A stretch of 18,165 nt of DNA from Anaerolineae bacterium (GTDB lineage Bacteria; Chloroflexota; Anaerolineae; UBA1429). Both the position numbers and the translations under genes were made by a program. The stretch is from assembly GCA_016928125.1 (NCBI GenBank), contig JAFGLK010000058.1, forward strand, positions 1-18,165. Reading direction: 5' to 3'. This document shows, piece by piece, positions 1-7,156 of the stretch (positions within the stretch are counted from its first letter, which is position 1; the number at the start of each line of letters is the position of its first letter). A model generated the notes under the pieces. The model had not been told where the DNA came from. It saw only the letters and a program-made list of their open reading frames with translations, and searched no databases.

Positions 1-189
1 GTGACCAAATTGCGCGGCTGGAGCGCCCACTTTACCTCCGCCGAGGAGGTCGGTGGGCAGATGGTGCTGGCCAGCTATGGGACTGAAGCCGCCGCCTATG
101 TGACCGCCATGCTGCCGGTGATCATCGTGTTTGTGCTGATGCAGCGCTGGTTCATCCGCGGCCTCAGCGAGGGCGTGATCAAGATGTAA
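1..189 (+). CDS. Carbohydrate ABC transporter permease, MalG type (C-terminal fragment)
   Basis: Only the last 62 or so residues lie in the window; the true start is upstream of base 1, so the GTG at base 1 is probably an internal codon. The fragment has one strong membrane helix (about residues 30-50, AAAYVTAMLPVIIVFVLMQR) followed by the short basic tail RWFIRGLSEGVIKM. That tail resembles the end of MalG-family inner-membrane permeases (QR(Y/W)F(I/V)RGL...G..K). In this family the protein pairs with a MalF-type partner, and the next gene encodes one. The order MalG-like then MalF-like reverses the commonest arrangement. The substrate cannot be told from this piece; the enolase-superfamily enzyme downstream hints at a sugar or sugar acid. 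Confidence 0.8.
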   Translation: MTKLRGWSAHFTSAEEVGGQMVLASYGTEAAAYVTAMLPVIIVFVLMQRWFIRGLSEGVIKM

Positions 190-248
190 CTGCCGGTCGA
201 GCGGCGCGCAGACGCATGCATTGACCGATCGTATCCATGGGAGGCAAG

Positions 249-1244
249 ATGGCCGACATTCCGAGACAGACGGTGGACGAGGTCCGTTCCCAGGGCAAGG
301 GCGCGGTGCTCTCGGCCGCTCTCCAGGAGATTTTGAACATCCGTCAGGGAGGCTGGGGCAATCTGTGGGGTTATTTCTTTATCGCTCCGGCTATCATCAT
401 GTATCTCATCTTTCAGGCCTGGCCGATCCTGCGCGGCCTGTATATGGCCTTTTCCGACTATCGCTGGCTGTTGCGCGAGACGCACGGCCTGGCCGGGTTC
501 AACGGCCTGGCCAACTGGGTCGAGATGTTCAAGGATCAGACCTTCTGGCGCAGCCTGGGGATCGCCTTCAAGTTCACCCTCATGTTCATGCCCTTTACGG
601 TGGTCCTGTCCGTCTTTGTCGCCGTGATGATCAGCAAGGTCAGGAATCCCAAAGCCGCCGCCGTCTACCGCGTCATCGCCTACATGCCGGTTGTGCTGCC
701 CACCTCGGTGGCCATGCTGGTCTGGGCCAAACTCTATGACTTTAAGTTTGGCTATCTGAACGTGCTGCTCCAGAGCATAGGCGTCGCGAATCCCCCGAAC
801 TGGGTGGGATCGCCAAAATGGGCGCTCCTCGCCATGACGATCCCTACCATCTGGTCGCGTTTCGGCTACTGGACGCTGCTCTTCCTGATCGGCATCTACA
901 ACATCAATACCGAGATCTATGAAGCCGCTATGGTGGACGGCGCCAACGGCTGGAAGCAGTTCCTGCACATCACCTTGCCGCTGCTCAAGCCGACGTTCAC
1001 CCTGGTGCTGGTGCTGGGGTCGGGCGTCGTCAGCGCCACGGTCGAGTCAATGGCGCTCTTCCAGGGCACATCGGGCGGCCCGGCCGAGTCGGCCCTCACC
1101 GCAGGCGTCTACCTCTACCGCACAGCGTTCATCCATGGCGACATGCGCATGGGCTATGCCGCCACCATGTCACTCTTCCTGGGGTTGATCAACATCGTCA
1201 TCACGGCCATCGTATTCAAGCTGATGCGAACCGAGAGCAACTAG
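249..1244 (+). CDS. Carbohydrate ABC transporter permease, MalF type
   Basis: Inner-membrane permease subunit of a sugar ABC importer, 331 residues. Six hydrophobic segments are visible, at about residues 41-60, 106-128, 140-162, 192-216, 248-270 and 302-325. The cytoplasmic EAA loop that contacts the ATPase is intact at 225-246: EAA at 225-227, G231, and the I-x-LP element at 241-244. I start at ATG 249 because GGGAGG (239-244) lies 4 bases upstream; the in-frame ATG at 237 has no ribosome site and would contain this motif. The gene follows the MalG-like permease by 59 bases, so the two probably form one operon and a heterodimer. No ATPase or binding-protein gene is visible; they may lie further upstream. 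A terminator-like hairpin follows. Confidence 0.93.
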   Translation: MADIPRQTVDEVRSQGKGAVLSAALQEILNIRQGGWGNLWGYFFIAPAIIMYLIFQAWPILRGLYMAFSDYRWLLRETHGLAGFNGLANWVEMFKDQTFWRSLGIAFKFTLMFMPFTVVLSVFVAVMISKVRNPKAAAVYRVIAYMPVVLPTSVAMLVWAKLYDFKFGYLNVLLQSIGVANPPNWVGSPKWALLAMTIPTIWSRFGYWTLLFLIGIYNINTEIYEAAMVDGANGWKQFLHITLPLLKPTFTLVLVLGSGVVSATVESMALFQGTSGGPAESALTAGVYLYRTAFIHGDMRMGYAATMSLFLGLINIVITAIVFKLMRTESN

Positions 1245-1253
1245 AAAGAACAG

Positions 1254-1300
1254 ACCCGATAGCACGCGCAGGATATCTCCGGCGGGCCATCGGGTTTTCT
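1254..1300 (+). terminator. Terminator-like or attenuator hairpin between permease and enzyme genes
   Basis: ACCCGAT (1254-1260) pairs with ATCGGGT (1289-1295). The stem continues inward past single mismatches through GC/GC (1262-1263 with 1286-1287) and CGC/GCG (1265-1267 with 1282-1284), and TTTTCT follows at 1295-1300. This has the form of an intrinsic terminator. It ends only 2 bases before the Shine-Dalgarno sequence of the next gene, so it may lower rather than abolish read-through into the enzyme gene. Confidence 0.6.
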
Positions 1301-1313
1301 CTGGGAGGAAACT

Positions 1314-2438
1314 GTGAAGATCACCACCACCGATATCTGGACCGTCGTCGTGCCGACGATCCCTGGGCGCGTCCATTCGGCCTCCTATGGCCCAGCAGGC
1401 TGGGACGAGGTGCCCAAGCATATCATCCGCATGCACACCGATGACGGCTACAATGGCCTGGGCGAGACGGGCCGCGGGGTGCCTCGCGAAGACGTAGAGA
1501 GCCTGGCCAAGGCGTTGGTTGGTCTCGATCCGCGCGATCTGGCCTTGCAGCAACTCCCGGCGGCCATGGGCACATTGGACAGGCCCTCGGAAGAGACGGG
1601 CTACAACCGCTGGTGGGAGTCGGCCGAAGCTGGCCCCCGGCGGCCCAGCTATGCCGCCTTTGAGATGGCGATCATCGATCTGCTCGGGCGCTACTATGAG
1701 CGACCAGCCCATTGGTTCTTGGGCGGTGCGGTGCGTCAGCGCGTGCCCGCCGACTACTGGATTGGCCATCAGACCCCGGAGGACGCGGCCATCAACGCCC
1801 GGATCGCAGTGGAGCGCGGCTTCAAAGGGATGAAGATGAAATGCACCGGCGATGAGCCGCTGGTCAGGCGTTGCCGGGCCATTTGGGAGGTGGCCGGCCC
1901 CGAGTTTGAGCTGACCATCGATCCCAACACACGCTTCTGGCGCTTCACGGAAGCCTTGGAGATGGCGCGCGAGTTGGTCAAGTGGGGTAAGGTCAAGGTC
2001 TTTGAAGATCCTATGGCCAAGTGGAATCTCGACTGGTATCGGCTGCTGCGCGAGCAGGGCGTCGTGCCGGTAGCCTTACACTTGGGCGACCCGCAGGATA
2101 TCATCAACGCCATCAAAGCCGAGGCCGTCGACTATCTGAACCTGGGCGGGGGGATGATCCAATTCGTGCGTAATGCGGCCATCGCGCACGCCGCCGGCGT
2201 CCCCTGCTGGCACGGTTCGGGCAACGACCTGGGGATCATGGAGTTCTCTTACCTGCACGCTGCGGCGGCGGCGCGCAATTGCGTGCTGGGCAGCGATTTC
2301 GTGGGCTCGTGGACCCGGGTTGATGATCTGACTTTGGAAGGGATCCAGTTCGACGATGGATTTGCCGTCGTGCCCGACGCGCCAGGGCTGGGTTGCGAGC
2401 TCGATATGGACGCCCTGGGCCAGTACGCGATCGGGTAG
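1314..2438 (+). CDS. Mandelate racemase / muconate lactonizing enzyme family protein (enolase superfamily)
   Basis: A 374-residue protein with the usual two-domain enolase-superfamily layout: N-terminal capping domain (about 1-125) and TIM barrel (about 135-360). These enzymes abstract the proton alpha to a carboxylate; many members dehydrate or epimerise sugar acids. Visible barrel motifs are KMK at 174-176 (KxK general base), DPN at 203-205 and ED at 231-232 (metal ligands), D273, and H300 in CWHGSG. D273 and H300 fit the His-Asp dyad of the mandelate racemase subgroup. The third metal ligand expected near 255-259 is not obvious (LHLGD), which is unusual. GTG 1314 is the start, with GGGAGG (1303-1308) 5 bases upstream. 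Lying behind sugar permease genes, it probably acts on the imported compound. The exact substrate is unknown. Confidence 0.9.
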   Translation: MKITTTDIWTVVVPTIPGRVHSASYGPAGWDEVPKHIIRMHTDDGYNGLGETGRGVPREDVESLAKALVGLDPRDLALQQLPAAMGTLDRPSEETGYNRWWESAEAGPRRPSYAAFEMAIIDLLGRYYERPAHWFLGGAVRQRVPADYWIGHQTPEDAAINARIAVERGFKGMKMKCTGDEPLVRRCRAIWEVAGPEFELTIDPNTRFWRFTEALEMARELVKWGKVKVFEDPMAKWNLDWYRLLREQGVVPVALHLGDPQDIINAIKAEAVDYLNLGGGMIQFVRNAAIAHAAGVPCWHGSGNDLGIMEFSYLHAAAAARNCVLGSDFVGSWTRVDDLTLEGIQFDDGFAVVPDAPGLGCELDMDALGQYAIG

Positions 2439-2500
2439 ACCTGTAGAGCCAGAAAGATCTGCGCTCGTTGCCTTGAGCAAACTGGAGGCGAGGGCCCCTC

Positions 2501-3166
2501 GTGAGCGACCGAAACAATGCCGAGTGGATGGCGGCTCTCTCAGAGCCGGGGCCGGAGCGCGATGCCGCGCTGGAGGACCTTCGTCAGCGCCTCAGCACAG
2601 GCCTGCGCTATGCGCTACGCTCCTACCCTAATGTGGGGGCTCAGGATGTCGACGATTTCGTGCAAGAGGCCTTGATCAAGATCCTGGACAATCTACATAC
2701 CTTTCGGGGCGAGAGTCATTTTCTCACCTGGGCGCAAAAGATCGCCGTGCATCTGGCCATCAGCGAGCTGCGGCGGTTCCGCTGGCGCGATGTGCCCCTG
2801 CTCCAGACCACTGAAGATGGGCAGGAGATCGAACGCCTGCCTGATGCCGAGCGTGTCCTCGCATCGGAGGATGTGGCCGGCGTGGGCGCGAACGCGGGGA
2901 TAGGACCGGAAGAGCGTTTGATGCAGGCAGCAGCCGGCGCTGCGCTGCGGCGCGCCATCGCCGAGGAGCTGACCCCGCGCCAGCGCCGAGCCCTGCTGGC
3001 CATCGTAGTGCAGGGCATGCCCATGGCGGAAGTGGCCCACAAGATGGGCACCAACACGAACGCCCTCTACAAATTGCTGCACGATGCGCGCAAGAAACTC
3101 AAACAGGGTCTCGAAGCGGCTGGCCTGCCGCCTGCGGAGATTCTCGCTGCCTTTGAGGTTGCCTAA
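2501..3166 (+). CDS. RNA polymerase sigma factor, sigma-70 family (ECF-like)
   Basis: A 221-residue two-domain sigma factor that would direct RNA polymerase to a specific promoter set. Region 2 spans about 25-95 and includes DVDDFVQEALIKI (49-61) and FLTWAQKIAVHLAISELRR (74-92), matching the core-binding and -10 recognition helices. A charged linker (about 96-140) leads to region 4 at about 145-201, with LTPRQRRALL and a helix-turn-helix (MAEVAHKMGTNTNALYKLLHDARKKL, split by the turn at 183-186). There is no region 1.1 or 3, as in ECF factors. GTG 2501 is the start, with GAGGG (2490-2494) 6 bases upstream. A small zinc-finger anti-sigma candidate follows after 62 bases, so the two are probably co-transcribed. 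The inducing signal and regulon are not visible. Confidence 0.9.
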   Translation: MSDRNNAEWMAALSEPGPERDAALEDLRQRLSTGLRYALRSYPNVGAQDVDDFVQEALIKILDNLHTFRGESHFLTWAQKIAVHLAISELRRFRWRDVPLLQTTEDGQEIERLPDAERVLASEDVAGVGANAGIGPEERLMQAAAGAALRRAIAEELTPRQRRALLAIVVQGMPMAEVAHKMGTNTNALYKLLHDARKKLKQGLEAAGLPPAEILAAFEVA

Positions 3167-3228
3167 TCGGCCAGAGACGCCACGTAAGAGCCGCTCGATC
3201 GAGCGCGTCAGAATTGCAGGGGTCACGG

Positions 3229-3465
3229 ATGATGGAATTGAACGCCGGACAACTTAAGCGCCTGGTACATGGCCTGCTCGAAACACACGACCAGGAGCTG
3301 ACCTGCGGCGAGTGTTTTGAGCAGCTCGACTACTTTGCTGACCTAGAGTTGGCCGGCAAGCGCCCTGGCCAGGCTCTGCCTCTCGTGGAGGCGCATCTTT
3401 CCCTGTGCCACGATTGCCGCGAGGAGTACGAGCTGCTCCTCGACGCGCTGCGTGCGCTTGGCTGA
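3229..3465 (+). CDS. Small zinc-finger anti-sigma factor candidate (ZAS / zf-HC2 type)
   Basis: A 78-residue protein with C26-x2-C29 and H56-x3-C60-x2-C63, the H-x3-C-x2-C pattern of zinc-binding anti-sigma domains. Such proteins hold their cognate ECF sigma factor inactive, sometimes with release on oxidation of the cysteines. There is no membrane segment after the finger, so it would be cytoplasmic and sense an internal signal; a redox signal is a guess based on other soluble ZAS proteins. ATG 3229 is chosen because AGGGG (3218-3222) lies 6 bases upstream; ATG 3232 is also possible. A TTG at 3214 would extend the protein by five residues but lacks a ribosome site. The gene directly follows the sigma-factor gene, which supports the pairing. 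Confidence 0.8.
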   Translation: MMELNAGQLKRLVHGLLETHDQELTCGECFEQLDYFADLELAGKRPGQALPLVEAHLSLCHDCREEYELLLDALRALG

Positions 3466-3500
3466 GTTTCCCCGATAGCACCTGAACCTTCTGCAGATAT

Positions 3501-3529
3501 TTGCCTCGTCAGCACCTGCCATCTACAAT
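3501..3529 (+). promoter_or_regulatory. Predicted sigma-70 type promoter for the glycosyltransferase gene
   Basis: TTGCCT (3501-3506; 4 of 6 consensus) and TACAAT (3524-3529; 5 of 6) are separated by 17 bases. Transcription would begin near 3536, which excludes starts at TTG 3501 and ATG 3528 and fits a start at ATG 3591. Confidence 0.5.
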
Positions 3530-3590
3530 GGGGCCTCGCCTGCGAGACCGAGCCCACGCTGCCACGCCACGGCTTTCCGGGGTGCCTGGG

Positions 3591-6434
3591 ATGAGAATGA
3601 ATCAGCCCGATGCCATGCTCAAGCGATCCGCCTTGCTGCACGAGGCCTGGTTTTGGCTCATCCTCATCACCCTGGTGGGGGGCACGCTGCGGGTGGTCAG
3701 CTTGCGCAGCATTCCGCCCGGCCTGCACTATGATGAGGCCGTGTATGGCCTTCAAGCGCTCGACATCTACCACGGACAGCGTCCGGTGTTTTTCTCCTCC
3801 TACACCGGCCGTGAACCGCTGTACATGTACCTCATCGCAGCCATGTTTCGGCTGGTGGGCATCGGCGCCCTGGGCATTCGGCTCACGTCCGCCCTGGCTG
3901 GGACCATCACCATCCCGCTCGTGTTCCTGGCGGTGCGCGAGTTGCTTGCCGAGCGCCCCGAGGCCACGCGAGTCGGCCTCCTGGCAGCCGCTTACGTAGC
4001 CTTCTCCTACTGGCACCTGACAGTCAGCCGCAACGGCTACCCCAACATCCTGATTCCGCCCTTGGAGTGCCTGGCCATCTACGGACTATGGCGGGGCTAC
4101 CGGGAGGGACATCTGTTGCCACTGACTCTGGGCGGGTTCTGCACGGGCCTCATCCTCTACACTTACCTGGCGGCGCGCTTCTTTCCCCTCACCGTGGTTC
4201 TCTCTTTCCTCTGGCTCGCCCTCGTCGACCGGCGCCGATTCTTGAGCGGGTTGGGCAAGCGCTTCTGGGGCCTCGCCCTGGCCGCCATCATCGCGGGCAC
4301 GGTCTTCGCCCCTTTGGGCCTCTACTTTGTCAGGCATCCTGAGGATTTCTGGGAGCGGGCCAATCAGGTGCTGGTGTTTCGCCGGGCCGCCCCGCAGCAG
4401 GCTCTATGGATCCTGATGCGCAACATGGCGCGCACCCTGGGAGGACTCTTCTGGCGGGGGGATCCGCGCAATCACTTTAACTTGCCCGGCAAGCCGATCC
4501 TCTCGCCTGTGTCGACGGCTCTGTTCGGCGTCGGTCTGATCGCCAGCGTGGTGAGATGGCGCCGCCCGCCGTACCTGCTGTTTCCGATCTGGGTGCTGGG
4601 CATGTCGCTACCTGCCGTGCTCACCGAGGCACAGATGCCTCAAGGTCAACGCATGTTCGGCATTGTTCCGGCCGTGTATGGACTCGTCGCTCTCGGGCTG
4701 GATGAATGTCTGCGTTGGACCAAGACGAGGTTTGAACGCCTGGCACATGGCGTGCTCCCGGCGGCAGTGGCGCTGTTGCTCGTCTTCGAGGGCACCATGA
4801 CGGCCCAGACCTACTTTGGCCTCTGGGCCAAGCGCCAGCAGACCTTCTACTCCACCCACGCCGACTATGCTCTGGTGGCCACCGAGGCCGGCAAGGCCCT
4901 GGAAGCGGACCAGCAGGCGGTGATCCTCTCTCGCGAGTACAAGCACCCGGGGGTCGTGCTGGCCGATCTGCGTACGTTGAGTGCCATCTGGGTCTCGGGA
5001 GGGCGCAATCTGGTCATCCCGCATCGTCCCGGCCAGGAGATTCTCTATCTCTGGCCGATGCATTCGAACCCCCTGGATGAGGCCATCCGCACGGTTCTGC
5101 TGAGCGCGACGGAGCCGCTGCGAGAGCTGCCAGATCCCGCTGGCGAGACCGCCTTGCGCGTCGCACGTCTGCGCGACGAACTGCGTCAGAACGTCATCGC
5201 ACTGCCGGCTCGCGCTGTCTTTGCGGATGAAGTCGAGGTGCTCGATTGGCGTCTGCTCGCCGCGGAGGGCGATCTCAGCCTGGCCCGAGATGAACCCGTG
5301 CGCCTTCTGGTGCGCTGGCGCGTCAAATCCCGCGGAGAGGGAGAGGCCCTGACGCTGCATCTGATGGGCGAGGAAGGCATCCTCTGGGCTCAGGATCAGT
5401 CGATGGGTTATTTTGCCGAACAGTGGCAGCCGGGAGACACGGTCTACCAGGTCTTTGAGCTCGACCTGCCCCCGGGCATCCCCGCTGGACCGTACGAGCT
5501 CGCGTTGCTCCTGTCGCGCGGCGATGGGAGTTTGCTGCCCGTGGCTCTGGGCGGGCGCCTCTCTGGCGTCAACTTGTCGTTGGAGAGAATCACCCTCACG
5601 CCGGAAGGTGCCTATATACAATCGCCAGATATAGCCGGGATGGCCTGGGGATCGGAGTTGCGCATCATCGAGAGCGAGAGCGTCGATCGCAGCGAACGAC
5701 TCGGGGGTGCCCTGCAACTGGCCATCACGTGGCAAGCTCAAGTCCGGCCCACGCGCGACTGGCGGGTGGCTTTCGAACTGCTGAACGCTGAGGGGGAGCC
5801 CGTCACGCGCTTCGAGCATCCTGTGGCCTACCCGTACGCCACCTCGCTGTGGCGCGAAGGGGAAGTGGTGCGAGCCATCTATCGCTTGCCCCTGGCAGGT
5901 CTCGATCCCGGTCGCTATCTGGTGCGGCTGAGCGGCGTGGATCTTGAGGAACACCTAGCCTTGGGGCAGGTGCACATCGAGGGAGGCGAGCGCACCTTCC
6001 AGGTGCCCGACATCGAGCATCCGCTGTCCGCTCGGTTCGGCCGCGAGATCGAGCTACTGGGCTTTGATCTGGCCTCGCAGAGCTATCGATCCGGCGAGGT
6101 GCTACGCCTCGAGGCCTACTGGCGCGCGGCCTCTCGCCCTGCAGGTGATTACAAGGTCTTTGTGCATCTGGTCGGTAATGACGGCAACATCTATGCCCAA
6201 CACGACGCCGCGCCCGCCAACTGGCAGCGCCCCACCCCGGGCTGGGAAGCGGGAGAGGTGATCGTCGACGAGCACGCTCTCGCCCTAGACGGCACGCTAC
6301 CCGCCGGGGAATATCAACTCTATCTGGGCATGTATGACGCCCAGACGCTCCAGCGTCTGCCGACGGAGCTCGCGGATGGGCAGGTCATGGAGGACGCCCG
6401 TGTCCTCCTCACCACGATTACCATCACCCATTGA
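3591..6434 (+). CDS. GT39-like (ArnT/PMT-type) membrane glycosyltransferase with three C-terminal beta-rich modules
   Basis: A 947-residue GT-C type protein, longer than typical ArnT-like enzymes (roughly 500-600). The N-terminal half (about 1-405) is a multi-span membrane domain with about ten hydrophobic segments. After the first segment comes LHYDEAVYG (46-53), whose D48-E49 pair matches the catalytic acidic motif of this family; GREPLYMYL (73-81) is also typical. Members move a sugar from a polyprenyl-phosphate carrier to protein or lipid on the outer face of the membrane. Residues 541-947 hold three similar beta-rich modules, each with an (R/Q/R)L...W(R/Q) opening and a PxGxY(E/L/Q)L ending (about 541-665, 680-800, 815-945). 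They are likely outside the cell. ATG 3591 is chosen from the upstream promoter; ATG 3597 is possible and the ribosome site is weak. The acceptor is unknown. Confidence 0.85.
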   Translation: MRMNQPDAMLKRSALLHEAWFWLILITLVGGTLRVVSLRSIPPGLHYDEAVYGLQALDIYHGQRPVFFSSYTGREPLYMYLIAAMFRLVGIGALGIRLTSALAGTITIPLVFLAVRELLAERPEATRVGLLAAAYVAFSYWHLTVSRNGYPNILIPPLECLAIYGLWRGYREGHLLPLTLGGFCTGLILYTYLAARFFPLTVVLSFLWLALVDRRRFLSGLGKRFWGLALAAIIAGTVFAPLGLYFVRHPEDFWERANQVLVFRRAAPQQALWILMRNMARTLGGLFWRGDPRNHFNLPGKPILSPVSTALFGVGLIASVVRWRRPPYLLFPIWVLGMSLPAVLTEAQMPQGQRMFGIVPAVYGLVALGLDECLRWTKTRFERLAHGVLPAAVALLLVFEGTMTAQTYFGLWAKRQQTFYSTHADYALVATEAGKALEADQQAVILSREYKHPGVVLADLRTLSAIWVSGGRNLVIPHRPGQEILYLWPMHSNPLDEAIRTVLLSATEPLRELPDPAGETALRVARLRDELRQNVIALPARAVFADEVEVLDWRLLAAEGDLSLARDEPVRLLVRWRVKSRGEGEALTLHLMGEEGILWAQDQSMGYFAEQWQPGDTVYQVFELDLPPGIPAGPYELALLLSRGDGSLLPVALGGRLSGVNLSLERITLTPEGAYIQSPDIAGMAWGSELRIIESESVDRSERLGGALQLAITWQAQVRPTRDWRVAFELLNAEGEPVTRFEHPVAYPYATSLWREGEVVRAIYRLPLAGLDPGRYLVRLSGVDLEEHLALGQVHIEGGERTFQVPDIEHPLSARFGREIELLGFDLASQSYRSGEVLRLEAYWRAASRPAGDYKVFVHLVGNDGNIYAQHDAAPANWQRPTPGWEAGEVIVDEHALALDGTLPAGEYQLYLGMYDAQTLQRLPTELADGQVMEDARVLLTTITITH

Positions 6435-6442
6435 TGACAGGG

Positions 6443-6469
6443 GGATGGCCCCTCCTCAAGGGTCCATCC
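6443..6469. terminator. Hairpin between convergent genes, possible bidirectional terminator
   Basis: GGATGG (6443-6448) pairs with CCATCC (6464-6469). After a C/T mismatch, CCCT (6450-6453) pairs with AGGG (6459-6462) around the loop CCTCA. It starts 9 bases after the glycosyltransferase stop and lies between two convergent genes, so it could stop transcription from both sides. There is no U-tract on either strand, which lowers confidence. Confidence 0.4.
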
Positions 6470-6530
6470 TGGCCAGCGCCCGGCCCGCATGGTGCTCGTC
6501 ATGGCCTGAATCGCAGAGGCTGGAAATCGT

Positions 6531-7109
6531 TCACGGGGTGCCCGTCCGGTACCGGTTGAACACCACCGGGATGCTCAGCTCATAGGTGTTGGCGACCTGA
6601 AAACTCACCGGGAAGCCATCGTTCAGCATGTCTGCATAGGTGCGCAGGGCCTGGTTCCCGGCCGCATCCACCATCCAGACCTCCTCGATCCGCCATTCGC
6701 CGGGCTCGCTATGGGCTGGCAGGGGCTGCACGTTCTGCCACAGAGCCAGGGGGGGAAAGAGCTCGTCATCGATCAGCGCATCGGGTTCACCCTCCACGCC
6801 ATGGCAATAGATGAACTGCAGAGGGCGCCCGGAGGGACTGACGAACTTGACATTGAGGCCACACGCGCCGCCGTCTATGCCGCTCATGTCATAGACAGAC
6901 AGGGTGACCGTGATAAGCTGACTCTGCCCTCCCGTATCATACTTGCGGGGCACGGGTTCAATGCTGAACGTCTGGATGATCGGCGGATCGTCATCCACGA
7001 TGGCAACCGGCGCCTCACTCTGGGCCACCGCATGGCCGCCCGAGATCAGACCCGCGCCGAAAAGCGCCAGTGCAACCAGCAACATGGCCAAGTTACATCT
7101 TCTGCACAT
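6531..7109 (-). CDS. Secreted protein of unknown function with an Ig-like domain
   Basis: A 192-residue exported protein. Residues 1-30 form a signal peptide: CRRC charged start, hydrophobic core LAMLLVALALFGAGLISGG, and a probable cleavage after HAVAQ (26-30). The mature part (about 44-155) resembles bacterial Ig-like repeats, with the phrases SVYDMSGIDGG (71-81), VKFVSPSGRP (87-96) and EVWMVDAAGNQ (143-153). C83 and C102 could form a disulfide. The protein ends with a short hydrophobic stretch, YELSIPVVFNRYR (176-188), like tails I associate with Chloroflexota secreted proteins. The start at 7109 is preferred because AGGAG lies 6 bases upstream (7116-7120, - strand); the ATG at 7124 lacks a ribosome site. 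It lies 47 bases downstream of the response-regulator gene on the same strand, so the two are probably co-transcribed. I do not recognise a specific function. Confidence 0.75.
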   Translation of the reverse strand: MCRRCNLAMLLVALALFGAGLISGGHAVAQSEAPVAIVDDDPPIIQTFSIEPVPRKYDTGGQSQLITVTLSVYDMSGIDGGACGLNVKFVSPSGRPLQFIYCHGVEGEPDALIDDELFPPLALWQNVQPLPAHSEPGEWRIEEVWMVDAAGNQALRTYADMLNDGFPVSFQVANTYELSIPVVFNRYRTGTP

Positions 7110-7156
7110 CTTTGGCTCCTGCATTGTTTGTATCCGGCGGCAAATGCCAAGTGCCC

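Noticed and set aside
96..968. Long - strand frame (290 codons) across the permease genes
   Set aside because: It is antisense to clear membrane permeases, with a His/Asp/Gly-rich translation and no domain.
3214..3228. TTG 3214 as start of the small zinc-finger gene
   Set aside because: The AGGGG ribosome site lies inside this extension and points to ATG 3229.
3501..3590. TTG 3501 or ATG 3528 as start of the glycosyltransferase
   Set aside because: They overlap the predicted -35 and -10 boxes and would add an Arg/Pro-rich stretch before the first membrane helix.
4608..5954. Long open frame on the - strand (448 codons) inside the glycosyltransferase gene
   Set aside because: It is fully antisense to a strongly supported gene. 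Its translation has shadow-like composition (rich in Gln, His, Arg) and no recognisable domain. High GC makes such frames common.
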